A program made the translations under genes and the position numbers. The notes beneath the pieces were generated by a model. That model saw nothing but the letters and a program-made list of their open reading frames with translations. It did no database searches and was not told where the DNA came from. This document shows positions 1 through 5,367 of a stretch of 7,021 nt of DNA, piece by piece; within the stretch, counting starts at the first letter, position 1; the number at the start of each line of letters is the position of its first letter. Source of the stretch: Candidatus Woesearchaeota archaeon (GTDB lineage Archaea > Nanoarchaeota > Nanoarchaeia > Woesearchaeales > CALCXY01); NCBI GenBank assembly GCA_030751555.1, contig JASMFX010000163.1, positions 1 to 7,021 of the forward strand, written 5' to 3'.

Positions 1-1154
1 TGAATTGAGATGTTCTTGAGACTTCTCATTAATTCATAGGTGCAAAAAGAACCTGCTCTGGTTCCGATACCATACTCTAAGGCTAGTATTTCAGCCACGA
101 GCTTATCTGGCAATCCCTCTATGTCGAAAGGGATAATAGAGCCATGTCCATTCGGAAGATAAATCTTTATATTGGGTAATCTTCTTAACTGTGCAAGCGC
201 TAATCCGACTAGCGCATGTTCGTATTTTTTGATGTTCTCCATACCAATCTCTTCTAGTTCCTTAATTGCTGCTTCCATTGCCCAGACACCCACTGCATTG
301 GGGGTTCCAGGATCATGGGTTTGGACTGTATTGAATCTTTTTACTTCATTCTCAGATGTGATATAGGGGAGATTGCCTCCTCCAATTTGGTAAGGGATGG
401 CTCTATCAAAAAAGGATTTAGGGCCAACCAAGACTCCAGCTCCAAAGGGTGCATACATCTTATGGCCTGAGAAGGCAATAAAGTCAATATGCTCTGGATG
501 GTCATCTGGCAGCATGTCTATTTTTTCATGTTGCAGGAATTGACAGACATCTACTAAAATCTTTGCCCTGTATTTGTGTGCTAAGCCTGCTATTTTATGG
601 ATTGGGGGCTTATAGCCTGTAACATTTGAGGCTCCTGTGATGACTACTAATTTTATGTTGCCAGGATAGTTTCTTAGAATCCTTTCAATGTCTTCTAAGT
701 CAAATTTTGAATTCTTTGTTTTGAATTGGTAGATTTCTTGGTGCTTCAACCAAGGAAGCATACTGGAAGAGTGCTCAATATCTGAGACAAGAATTTTTCC
801 CGGAAACGTTTTCCAGAGGGCTGCTGCTTGATTAATCGCTTCAGTTGTGTTTTTAGTAAAGATAACATAATCTTTTTCTGAGGTTCCAACAAATTTTCCT
901 ATTGCTTCACGAGATTTCTCATACTTATCAGTAGAAATTTTGGAATGTTGGCCTGCTCCCCTGTGGACACTACCATACTCGACAAGATTCTTGCTGATCA
1001 TTTCCACTACCGCCTTAAATGGTTTTGTGGTTGCAGCATTATCTAGATTAACATACTTTACTTTTTTTCCATTGAGTAAAGTAACTTGAGCATTCAGTAT
1101 TTGCTCTTCAAATCTTGGTTTTATTTTTCTGTTCCAAAATTGTTCTAGGTTCAT
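1..1154 (-). CDS. SufS/CsdA-like class-V aminotransferase (probable cysteine desulfurase), 3' end beyond window
   Basis: A PLP-dependent fold-type I enzyme, most like group II cysteine desulfurases, which take sulfur from cysteine as an enzyme-bound persulfide for Fe-S cluster or other thio-cofactor synthesis. I translated 384 residues without a stop. Visible landmarks are LDNAATT (37-43), VHRG (63-66), FTKNTTEAIN (99-108), the cofactor-stacking His in DIEHSS (H128), VDVCQ with the PLP-contacting Asp202, SGHK with the Schiff-base Lys232, and TRAGSFC with a candidate catalytic Cys371. E. coli SufS has its Lys and Cys at about 226 and 364 of 406 residues, so roughly 30-50 C-terminal residues are probably missing. 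The chosen ATG follows a strong purine-rich Shine-Dalgarno (GGAGGAAGGAG, 1166-1176). An in-frame ATG at 1178 is possible, but the Shine-Dalgarno would then lie inside the gene. It is divergent from the TrmB-like regulator. Exact substrate is uncertain; no SufU, SufBC or IscU-type partner is visible. Confidence 0.85.
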   Translation of the reverse strand, partial: MNLEQFWNRKIKPRFEEQILNAQVTLLNGKKVKYVNLDNAATTKPFKAVVEMISKNLVEYGSVHRGAGQHSKISTDKYEKSREAIGKFVGTSEKDYVIFTKNTTEAINQAAALWKTFPGKILVSDIEHSSSMLPWLKHQEIYQFKTKNSKFDLEDIERILRNYPGNIKLVVITGASNVTGYKPPIHKIAGLAHKYRAKILVDVCQFLQHEKIDMLPDDHPEHIDFIAFSGHKMYAPFGAGVLVGPKSFFDRAIPYQIGGGNLPYITSENEVKRFNTVQTHDPGTPNAVGVWAMEAAIKELEEIGMENIKKYEHALVGLALAQLRRLPNIKIYLPNGHGSIIPFDIEGLPDKLVAEILALEYGIGTRAGSFCTYELMRSLKNISI

Positions 1155-1165
1155 TTTATCTCTCT

Positions 1166-1176
1166 CCTTCCTCCAC
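1166..1176 (-). promoter_or_regulatory. Strong Shine-Dalgarno of the class-V aminotransferase gene
   Basis: On the minus strand the leader reads GGAGGAAGGAG, then AGAGATAAA, then the ATG at 1154. It is the only clearly strong ribosome-binding site in the window; other promoter-proximal genes appear leaderless. It favours the start at 1154 over the in-frame ATG at 1178. Confidence 0.7.
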
Positions 1177-1207
1177 ATTTTATTACTCAGAGGTTACTAT
1201 GGGATGT

Positions 1208-1221
1208 TATTTAAACTTTTG
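1208..1221 (-). promoter_or_regulatory. BRE/TATA promoter of the class-V aminotransferase gene
   Basis: Minus strand reads CAAAAGTTTAAATA: a purine-rich BRE-like CAAAAG followed by TTTAAATA. A start about 26 nt downstream would fall near 1185, giving a leader of about 30 nt that contains the Shine-Dalgarno. The sequence matches the opposing regulator promoter at 13 of 14 positions. Confidence 0.6.
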
Positions 1222-1240
1222 TTATAAAAATATTTATAAC
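1221..1240. promoter_or_regulatory. 20-bp palindrome, candidate TrmB-family operator
   Basis: GTTATAAAAATATTTATAAC matches its reverse complement in 9 of 10 base pairs; only 1229/1232 fails. It lies between two divergent promoters, abutting the BRE of the leftward one and 6 bp from the BRE of the rightward one. A dimeric regulator bound here could obstruct both. Assignment to the adjacent TrmB-like protein is inference from position; the AT-rich composition means some symmetry could be chance. Confidence 0.5.
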
Positions 1241-1246
1241 AGAATA

Positions 1247-1260
1247 CAAAAGTTTATATA
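1247..1260 (+). promoter_or_regulatory. BRE/TATA promoter of the TrmB-like regulator gene
   Basis: CAAAAGTTTATATA: BRE-like CAAAAG then TTTATATA. The TATA centre is 26.5 nt upstream of the ATG at 1283, so transcription should start at or next to the A of the start codon. The bases before the ATG (AATTTCTTC) contain no Shine-Dalgarno, consistent with a leaderless mRNA. Confidence 0.65.
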
Positions 1261-1282
1261 CTAGTAAGATCTTAATTTCTTC

Positions 1283-2020
1283 ATGCTTGTTGAAGATTTG
1301 CAGGAATTAGGTTTAAAGGAGAATGAGGCTAAAATCTACCTTGCGCTCTTAGAGATTGGAGCTTCTACTACTGGACCCATTATCAAAAAATCAGGGTTGT
1401 ATAGGGTTATGGTGTATGATACTCTTGAAAAGCTTATGAAACTCGGGCTTGTGAATTATTCTCTAAGCAAAAATAGAAAAGTGTTTGAGGCAGAGCAGCC
1501 ACAACAAGTAATGGAATTAATAAAAAATAAACAGATGTTGGCAGAAAAAGTAGTAGCAAATCTTAACAACATTCCTACTCCACAGCACCATGACCAAGGG
1601 GCTTTTATTTTTGAGGGTTGGAGAGGGATTAAAGCTGCGCAAGAGCATTATTTTAAGGAGATGAAGCCTAGTGCGCAGGGAGAGTATCTGATGGTTGGTG
1701 CTTCACGGGGTCTACACAAGAAGTTGGACGCTTTTTTTAATTATTTTCATGAGCGAAGGAGCAAGATGAAGATACCTGCAAAACTATTATTTAATGAGAA
1801 TAACAAGCGGTTTGGAAATCTTAAGAAAAAATTTAAGCCTATCCAAGTGAAGTATATGCCAAAGAAAATACTAACCCCTTCATGGATAAGTATGTATGGG
1901 GATATGGTTCTTATTGGGGTTGCAGAAGAGAATCCTACTGCATTTTTTATTAAAAATAAAGCAGTTGCAGAATCCTATAAGCAGTATTTTTATTCTATGT
2001 GGGAGCAAGGTAAAAACTAG
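1283..2020 (+). CDS. TrmB-family transcriptional regulator
   Basis: A 245-residue regulator of the archaeal TrmB type. The N-terminal winged helix-turn-helix covers about residues 3-70: EDLQELGLKENEAKIYLALL, then the likely recognition helix around GLYRVMVYDTLEKL (38-51) and the wing around 58-69. A charged helical linker (about 72-97) probably serves dimerisation. The C-terminal domain (about 107-240: FIFEGWRGIKAAQEHYF, MVGASRG, MYGDMVLIGVAEENP, FIKNKAVAESYKQYFYSMW) matches the phospholipase D-like fold of short TrmB proteins but lacks an HKD catalytic motif. The long sugar-binding C-terminus of Thermococcus TrmB is absent, so the effector cannot be inferred. The start is supported by a TATA box 26 nt upstream and no Shine-Dalgarno. 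Likely targets are itself and the divergent aminotransferase gene, through the palindrome between them. It converges on the ROK kinase gene, overlapping it by 4 bp. Confidence 0.88.
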   Translation: MLVEDLQELGLKENEAKIYLALLEIGASTTGPIIKKSGLYRVMVYDTLEKLMKLGLVNYSLSKNRKVFEAEQPQQVMELIKNKQMLAEKVVANLNNIPTPQHHDQGAFIFEGWRGIKAAQEHYFKEMKPSAQGEYLMVGASRGLHKKLDAFFNYFHERRSKMKIPAKLLFNENNKRFGNLKKKFKPIQVKYMPKKILTPSWISMYGDMVLIGVAEENPTAFFIKNKAVAESYKQYFYSMWEQGKN

Positions 2021-2025
2021 TTTTT
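2012..2025. terminator. Shared palindrome with two stop codons and T5 runs, possible bidirectional terminator
   Basis: AAAAACTAGTTTTT is a perfect 14-bp palindrome. Its central CTAG supplies the TAG of the TrmB-like gene (2018-2020) and, on the other strand, the TAG of the ROK gene (2019-2017). Each transcript therefore runs straight from stop codon into five T's. Oligo-T tracts terminate archaeal RNA polymerase, but five T's is short, so terminator function is uncertain; the geometry itself is certain. Confidence 0.45.
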
Positions 2026-2871
2026 GAAAGGAAGCAAAGCAGCACCAATAACTCCAGCAGAATCTCCTAATTTGTTTTTTAATATCTTTACTTTCTCAGT
2101 GTTTTTATTAGGAGCATAGATCTTGATCTGTTTCTTTACTTTTGGAATAAATAGGGAAAATGCCTTACTGACTCCCCCGCCAATAACAATAGAGCAAGGA
2201 TCATAGGCATTAATGATATTTGCAAAGCCGACTGCATAGCCTGCTATAACCTCTTTAGTTACTTGCTTTGCTACAGGATCTTTTGATTTGAAAATATCGC
2301 TAGGATTAGGATTTTTGAGTTTACCTTTAAAGTGCTTATACCTATGGACAATATGTGCACCTGAGCAGAGGTTCTCAAACATATAGTTTCCGATAGCCAT
2401 AAATCCTATTTCTCCTGCACCGCCATGAGATCCTCTGTAGAGTTTATCATTAATGATGATTCCTGCACCAATTCCAGTTCCAATAATCAGACCCACTGTA
2501 TTGACACACCAGGAGGCAGCTCCAAATGTATGCTCTGCTAGGGCAAAGCAATTTGCATCGTTCTCTGCAAGTGTTTTAATTTTTGTTCGTTTTTGAATTT
2601 CCTTTGCAATGTCGATGCCTTTGAAGGATGGAATATTATGGATAGATGTTAATTTTTTTCGAATGGAAAATCCTGGATGTCCAATACCTACACCAACTAC
2701 TTTTTTAGTTTTTACTATACCAATTACCTCAACAATGTTACTGAGAATATGATTTTTGGATTTGTTTGCTTCGGTGGCTCTACGGCATCTTTCTATGATT
2801 TTTCCCTTTTCATTCATTAAAACGCCTTCAATCTTAGTCCCGCCAAGATCTATGCCTATTGAATACTTCAT
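2017..2871 (-). CDS. ROK-family sugar kinase (glucokinase-like) without the usual zinc loop
   Basis: A 284-residue ROK protein expected to phosphorylate a hexose or amino sugar with ATP in the cytoplasm. Visible motifs: phosphate-binding DLGGTK (8-13), GHPG (64-67), HNIPSFKGID (78-87), catalytic Asp105 in ENDAN, GTGIGAGI (131-138), GAGEIGF (151-157), adenosine-binding IGGGVS (230-235) and GDSAGVIGAAL (269-279). Most ROK proteins have a His right after GEIG/GELG and a CxCGxxGC segment that together bind zinc. Here the His is Phe157 and the segment is shortened to about GNYMFENLCSGAHI, leaving one Cys (169). The active-site residues are intact, so it may well be a working kinase with a divergent fold element; the substrate is unknown. 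The ATG at 2871 has a TATA box about 27 nt upstream and no Shine-Dalgarno. It shares its stop palindrome with the convergent regulator gene. Confidence 0.87.
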   Translation of the reverse strand: MKYSIGIDLGGTKIEGVLMNEKGKIIERCRRATEANKSKNHILSNIVEVIGIVKTKKVVGVGIGHPGFSIRKKLTSIHNIPSFKGIDIAKEIQKRTKIKTLAENDANCFALAEHTFGAASWCVNTVGLIIGTGIGAGIIINDKLYRGSHGGAGEIGFMAIGNYMFENLCSGAHIVHRYKHFKGKLKNPNPSDIFKSKDPVAKQVTKEVIAGYAVGFANIINAYDPCSIVIGGGVSKAFSLFIPKVKKQIKIYAPNKNTEKVKILKNKLGDSAGVIGAALLPFKN

Positions 2872-2894
2872 AAACTAAAAAATGAAAGAAAGAG

Positions 2895-2902
2895 TATATT
2901 AA
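2895..2902 (-). promoter_or_regulatory. TATA box of the ROK kinase gene
   Basis: Minus strand TTAATATA, centred about 27 nt before the ATG at 2871, within the 40-bp gap after the glutaredoxin gene. No Shine-Dalgarno lies between (CTTTCTTTCATTTTTTAG), so the mRNA is probably leaderless. Confidence 0.55.
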
Positions 2903-2911
2903 CTTTGTTGT

Positions 2912-3226
2912 TTATGCAGCCTTCTTAGCTTCGCTATCCAAACCAAGTGCTTCTCTTATCTTTGGCTCATCAAATCCAATAATGATAGTGCCTTTTACAT
3001 CCAAGACTGGAACTCCCATCTGGCCTGATTTTTCAATCATGTCATTTCTTGCTTTTTCATCAGTTCCTACATTCAAATCTTCGTACTCTACCTTCATTTC
3101 ATCAAGAAAATCCTTTGCTTTATGGCACCATGGACAAGCATCTGTAGAGTAGACCACTACTTTGTCTGACTTTTTGTGATCTTCAATTTTATGGACTTTT
3201 GTTTCTTTTTCTGACATTATTATCAC
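2912..3226 (-). CDS. Glutaredoxin/NrdH-like thiol-disulfide protein
   Basis: A 104-residue single-domain thioredoxin-fold protein. After a charged N-terminal extension (about 20 residues) come the first strand KVVVYST (22-28), the redox motif CPWC (31-34), the helix HKAKDFLDEM, the cis-proline motif GVPV (71-74) and GFDE (84-87), in the order found in glutaredoxin and NrdH-like proteins. It should act in the cytoplasm on protein or small-molecule disulfides; the reductant (glutathione is rare in archaea) is not shown. Starts are ambiguous. A GTG at 3226 lies about 27 nt from a TATA box, like other genes here. An ATG at 3217 (101 residues) follows GGTGAT, which could pair weakly with 16S rRNA. 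Either gives the full domain. Own promoter; the upstream small-gene cassette ends 59 bp away. Confidence 0.88.
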   Translation of the reverse strand: MIIMSEKETKVHKIEDHKKSDKVVVYSTDACPWCHKAKDFLDEMKVEYEDLNVGTDEKARNDMIEKSGQMGVPVLDVKGTIIIGFDEPKIREALGLDSEAKKAA

Positions 3227-3248
3227 CGATATTAGGAATGAGGAGGAT

Positions 3249-3257
3249 ATTTTAAAA
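3249..3257 (-). promoter_or_regulatory. TATA box of the glutaredoxin-like gene
   Basis: Minus strand TTTTAAAAT, centred about 27 nt before the GTG at 3226 and about 36 nt before the ATG at 3217. With the 26-nt spacing seen elsewhere in this window it predicts transcription starting at or next to the GTG. Confidence 0.5.
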
Positions 3258-3285
3258 GCTTTCGTTTTACTGTCAAAACTTTATT

Positions 3286-3504
3286 TCAAAGATGAAAAGT
3301 ATTAGAAAAATAGACAAATACAATCAATGCTACAATGATAGATATCAATGGATCTCTAAATGAGAAAGCCCCAAACAATACAAGGAAGATCAGGAGGATA
3401 GCAATGACCCAGCAAATTGTGCCATAGACAGCCATGGATTGTTTTTTAAAAGGGGGAATAAGATCAACGAGAAACGGATTGTTGGGAATTGGGCGTAGTG
3501 GCAT
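3286..3504 (-). CDS. Small two-helix membrane protein, function unknown
   Basis: A 72-residue protein I do not recognise. A proline-rich N-terminus (MPLRPIPNNPFLVDLIPPFKK) precedes two hydrophobic segments, about residues 26-46 and 52-68, separated by FRDP; a helical hairpin in the membrane is likely. It begins 4 bp after the stop of the 45-residue gene, with no TATA box and only a weak GAG-type Shine-Dalgarno, which suggests translation within the small-gene operon. A role is not deducible; the context links it to a TFB-type zinc ribbon protein. Confidence 0.6.
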   Translation of the reverse strand: MPLRPIPNNPFLVDLIPPFKKQSMAVYGTICWVIAILLIFLVLFGAFSFRDPLISIIVALIVFVYFSNTFHL

Positions 3505-3508
3505 TGTC

Positions 3509-3646
3509 TCAGCTCTTTACTCCTTGTTTTATTGTTTTGTTGACAAATAAGAGTTCATCTGGCGCTAAGCCATCTCCCAGATCCTGCTTGATCTTAATAG
3601 CCAATAAGGTGTTTAACACTTGGAGTTGGTCTTGCATTTTAATCAT
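3509..3646 (-). CDS. 45-residue helical small protein, overlapping the zinc-ribbon gene
   Basis: Starting at 3646 the product is MIKMQDQLQVLNTLLAIKIK followed by a 25-residue tail ending KTIKQGVKS. It is Leu/Ile-rich with regular charged positions, so probably one or two amphipathic helices; no Cys and no membrane segment. I do not recognise a family. The start overlaps the end of the zinc-ribbon gene as ATGATTAA, a typical coupling arrangement, and the stop is 4 bp ahead of the next gene. A longer reading of the frame from 3691 would overlap the zinc-ribbon gene by about 50 bp and is less likely. Being short, it could be spurious, but the tight head-to-tail spacing on both sides argues for a real gene. 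Confidence 0.5.
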   Translation of the reverse strand: MIKMQDQLQVLNTLLAIKIKQDLGDGLAPDELLFVNKTIKQGVKS

Positions 3647-3785
3647 TAAGGACAAAGCCACACTTTTTACAGAAAATCTCTCCATGCTCATTGGTTATCT
3701 GATCTGACTTGCACTCTGGGCAGAGCCTCTTAGTATCTTCGCTACTAATTGTTTGCATACTTTTTTGATTCCAGACTTTTGCCAT
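3639..3785 (-). CDS. Stand-alone TFB/TFIIB-type zinc ribbon protein (48 residues)
   Basis: A short gene whose product carries CPEC (22-25) and CKKCG (39-43) around ITNEHGEIF, the pattern of the N-terminal zinc ribbon of archaeal TFB (CPxC...I....GE..C..CG.V), ending FVLND. In TFB this domain contacts RNA polymerase. Here the core cyclin-fold domains that bind TBP and DNA are absent, and the protein ends six residues after the last Cys. The start at 3785 is supported by TTTATAAA centred 26.5 nt upstream and no Shine-Dalgarno. It is the first gene of a three-gene set. Regulatory interaction with RNA polymerase is one possibility; a generic zinc-ribbon role in RNA or protein binding is equally open. 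No frameshift to a lost TFB remainder is seen downstream. Confidence 0.75.
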   Translation of the reverse strand: MAKVWNQKSMQTISSEDTKRLCPECKSDQITNEHGEIFCKKCGFVLND

Positions 3786-3807
3786 GGAAACACGTTAGGT
3801 TTTGTGT

Positions 3808-3815
3808 TTTATAAA
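3808..3815 (-). promoter_or_regulatory. TATA box of the zinc-ribbon small-gene operon
   Basis: Minus strand TTTATAAA, centred 26.5 nt before the ATG at 3785. The intervening CCTAACGTGTTTCC has no Shine-Dalgarno, consistent with a leaderless transcript. It sits in the 59-bp gap after the six-helix membrane protein gene. Confidence 0.65.
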
Positions 3816-3844
3816 GTTAACGAAAATGTGGTTAGCACATACTC

Positions 3845-4693
3845 CTAGCCATTAGAAGTTATCTTCCCAACAATAAGGAAAAGATAAGCTCTAGCCCACA
3901 CAATCAATGGAAAAATGGTTATTACTCCTATAAGGAGCATAATCCCCTGTGAGAAGTTGTTTAGAAAGATGAGGATATAATTAAGTGTTGCAAAGAGCAA
4001 TACTGTTAATGCAAAAGCAGGGAAGATGTCCTTCACATGTTTAACTCCTATTGAAAATGCCTGCTTTATGATTTGTTTTCTTTGACCAATTAATGCATAA
4101 GATATGCTCCCAAAATAGGCAATTATTATAATGAGGACAATAATGAAAATATCCAATCCTGGAGGATTGGGCGTTCCTGACCTCTCAAGTATTGTGAATC
4201 TAAATGAGTTGATAAATCCTACAATAATAAAAATCACATAGAGCAGAAACCAGAGTATATTCACTTTGAAAAACTGCTTGATATAGTTTTTGTAGGATGG
4301 TGTTTCACTGGTTAGCTTTGCATTGAGATACCATGATGAGCCCTGCATAAAACTGTATAGGAAATAGGTCACTAGACCAAACAGGAGAAATGCGAGTAGT
4401 AACAGATAAAAATATTTTGCAATTAATGGATTTTCATCAATAAGGCTAAAAATACTAACCTGTCTTGCAACCTCGAGTGTAAGATCCTTTGCCTTCTGAG
4501 ATGTTAATGTCAGGAAGATTTTTAGATACTCATATATTTTCCCTAAAAAGCCTGATAAATCTGGAGAGCCTTTTACGAATCCATAAACAAGAAGAAAGAT
4601 AATGTCTAAAAGAATTATTTTAAATATGGCTCCAGGGTTGCTTTTGAATATTTTCAATGCTTTTTCAAATTCTGTTGTGTGAAAAATGTCCAT
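3845..4693 (-). CDS. Multi-pass membrane protein of unknown function
   Basis: A 282-residue, strongly hydrophobic protein with about six membrane segments near residues 22-40, 93-115, 143-163, 180-202, 223-245 and 249-277. A large hydrophilic loop (about 41-90) follows the first helix. The N-terminus (MDIFHTTEFEKALKIFKSNP) looks amphipathic and may lie on the membrane surface. I see no transporter, protease or transferase motif and do not recognise the family; the overall look is of an uncharacterised archaeal integral membrane protein. The start is 2 bp beyond the stop of the DsbA-like gene and no TATA box precedes it, so the two are almost certainly cotranscribed. By context it could assist or be a substrate of the DsbA-like protein, but its own sequence has no cysteine, which argues against a DsbB-like role. 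Confidence 0.7.
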   Translation of the reverse strand: MDIFHTTEFEKALKIFKSNPGAIFKIILLDIIFLLVYGFVKGSPDLSGFLGKIYEYLKIFLTLTSQKAKDLTLEVARQVSIFSLIDENPLIAKYFYLLLLAFLLFGLVTYFLYSFMQGSSWYLNAKLTSETPSYKNYIKQFFKVNILWFLLYVIFIIVGFINSFRFTILERSGTPNPPGLDIFIIVLIIIIAYFGSISYALIGQRKQIIKQAFSIGVKHVKDIFPAFALTVLLFATLNYILIFLNNFSQGIMLLIGVITIFPLIVWARAYLFLIVGKITSNG

Positions 4694-4695
4694 TT

Positions 4696-5337
4696 TTACT
4701 TTACCCTTATTTTTTCCTGGTCAATTAACAATCGCAATGTTTGCAGGGGCTGCACGCCCTCAATTTTTCTGTTGTTAATAAACAATGTTGGCGTTCCTCT
4801 GACTCCATTAAGCCTAGCTTCTTTAATATCATTCTCAACTTTAGGTAGAGTTTTAAAGTTTTCCATGCACTCAACAAATTTTTGAGGATGAACTCCAAGT
4901 TTGGCTGCATATTCAATGAGTTTATTGTAGCTAAAATCTAGTTGTCTTTCAAAAAGAAGATCATGATACTCTATGAACTTTTCCTGTTGTCTTGCACATT
5001 CAGAAGCTAGAGCTGCTCGAGGGGAATCTTTGGTCTCATCATTTGGATAGTGTTTAAACACCAAATTAATCTCTCCTGGATAGAGGCTTAGGAGGGTTTT
5101 AATGTCTGGAGCAAGGGCTGCGCAATGGGTGCAGGTAAAGTCACCAAACTCTATTATGGTTATAGGTGCTCCAGGATTTGTTCCTAACTCCAGGTTTTCC
5201 CAATTATAGGTTTTATCTGGCAGATTAGTGAGAAGATCAATGTTCTCTGAGGGTAGAATCTTGTTGATAAACAACACAAAGAGAACTATGAGGATAACAA
5301 GAGTTGTCATAACTGCTATGAATCGTTTATTCCCCAT
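4696..5337 (-). CDS. Membrane-anchored DsbA-like thiol-disulfide oxidoreductase
   Basis: A 213-residue protein with an N-terminal signal anchor (about 6-25, TTLVILIVLFVLF), then a DsbA/thioredoxin-like domain: strand APITIIEFGDFTC, redox motif CTHC (69-72), strand INLVFKHYPN (90-99), a helical insertion (about 105-165) with Cys114 and Cys157, and the cis-proline motif GTPTLFINN (181-189) preceded by NGVR. This matches the single-anchor DsbA-like proteins common in archaea and bacteria, which form or isomerise disulfides in proteins outside the membrane. The extra Cys pair in the helical domain is also seen in relatives and may be structural. The start has a TATA box 26.5 nt upstream, overlapping the end of the phosphatase-like gene, and no Shine-Dalgarno. 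It forms an operon with the six-helix membrane protein. The electron partner (DsbB/VKOR) is not in the window. Confidence 0.88.
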   Translation of the reverse strand: MGNKRFIAVMTTLVILIVLFVLFINKILPSENIDLLTNLPDKTYNWENLELGTNPGAPITIIEFGDFTCTHCAALAPDIKTLLSLYPGEINLVFKHYPNDETKDSPRAALASECARQQEKFIEYHDLLFERQLDFSYNKLIEYAAKLGVHPQKFVECMENFKTLPKVENDIKEARLNGVRGTPTLFINNRKIEGVQPLQTLRLLIDQEKIRVK

Positions 5338-5359
5338 TATTTGTTAGGTGGCGTGGTTG

Positions 5360-5367
5360 TTTAAATA
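5360..5367 (-). promoter_or_regulatory. TATA box of the DsbA-like gene
   Basis: Minus strand TATTTAAA, centred 26.5 nt before the ATG at 5337. It overlaps the TAA stop (5361-5363) and last codon of the phosphatase-like gene, so the promoter and upstream coding end share bases. Confidence 0.55.

Noticed and set aside
172..366. 64-codon plus-strand open frame
   Set aside because: Lies antisense within the class-V aminotransferase gene, whose conserved motifs fix the true strand; no recognisable product.
1176..1178. In-frame upstream ATG for the class-V aminotransferase
   Set aside because: It overlaps the strong Shine-Dalgarno that serves the ATG at 1154 and would have no ribosome site of its own; kept only as an alternative.
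3509..3691. 60-residue version of the 45-residue protein starting at 3691
   Set aside because: Would overlap the zinc-ribbon coding sequence by about 50 bp; the ATG at 3646 overlapping the upstream stop is more natural.
3489..3707. 72-codon plus-strand open frame
   Set aside because: Antisense to the zinc-ribbon and 45-residue genes; no promoter at the expected spacing and no family resemblance.
3845..3850. Factor-independent terminator after the six-helix membrane protein gene
   Set aside because: Downstream minus-strand sequence has only a T4 run and no convincing hairpin.
4679..4916. Open frames on both strands inside the end of the DsbA-like gene
   Set aside because: Out-of-frame shadows of a gene with clear DsbA-like motifs; their translations show no domain.
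2912..5337. A single thiol-redox operon joining the glutaredoxin-like and DsbA-like genes
   Set aside because: The genes are separated by other genes and internal promoters, and one acts in the cytoplasm while the other is exported; no shared system is shown.
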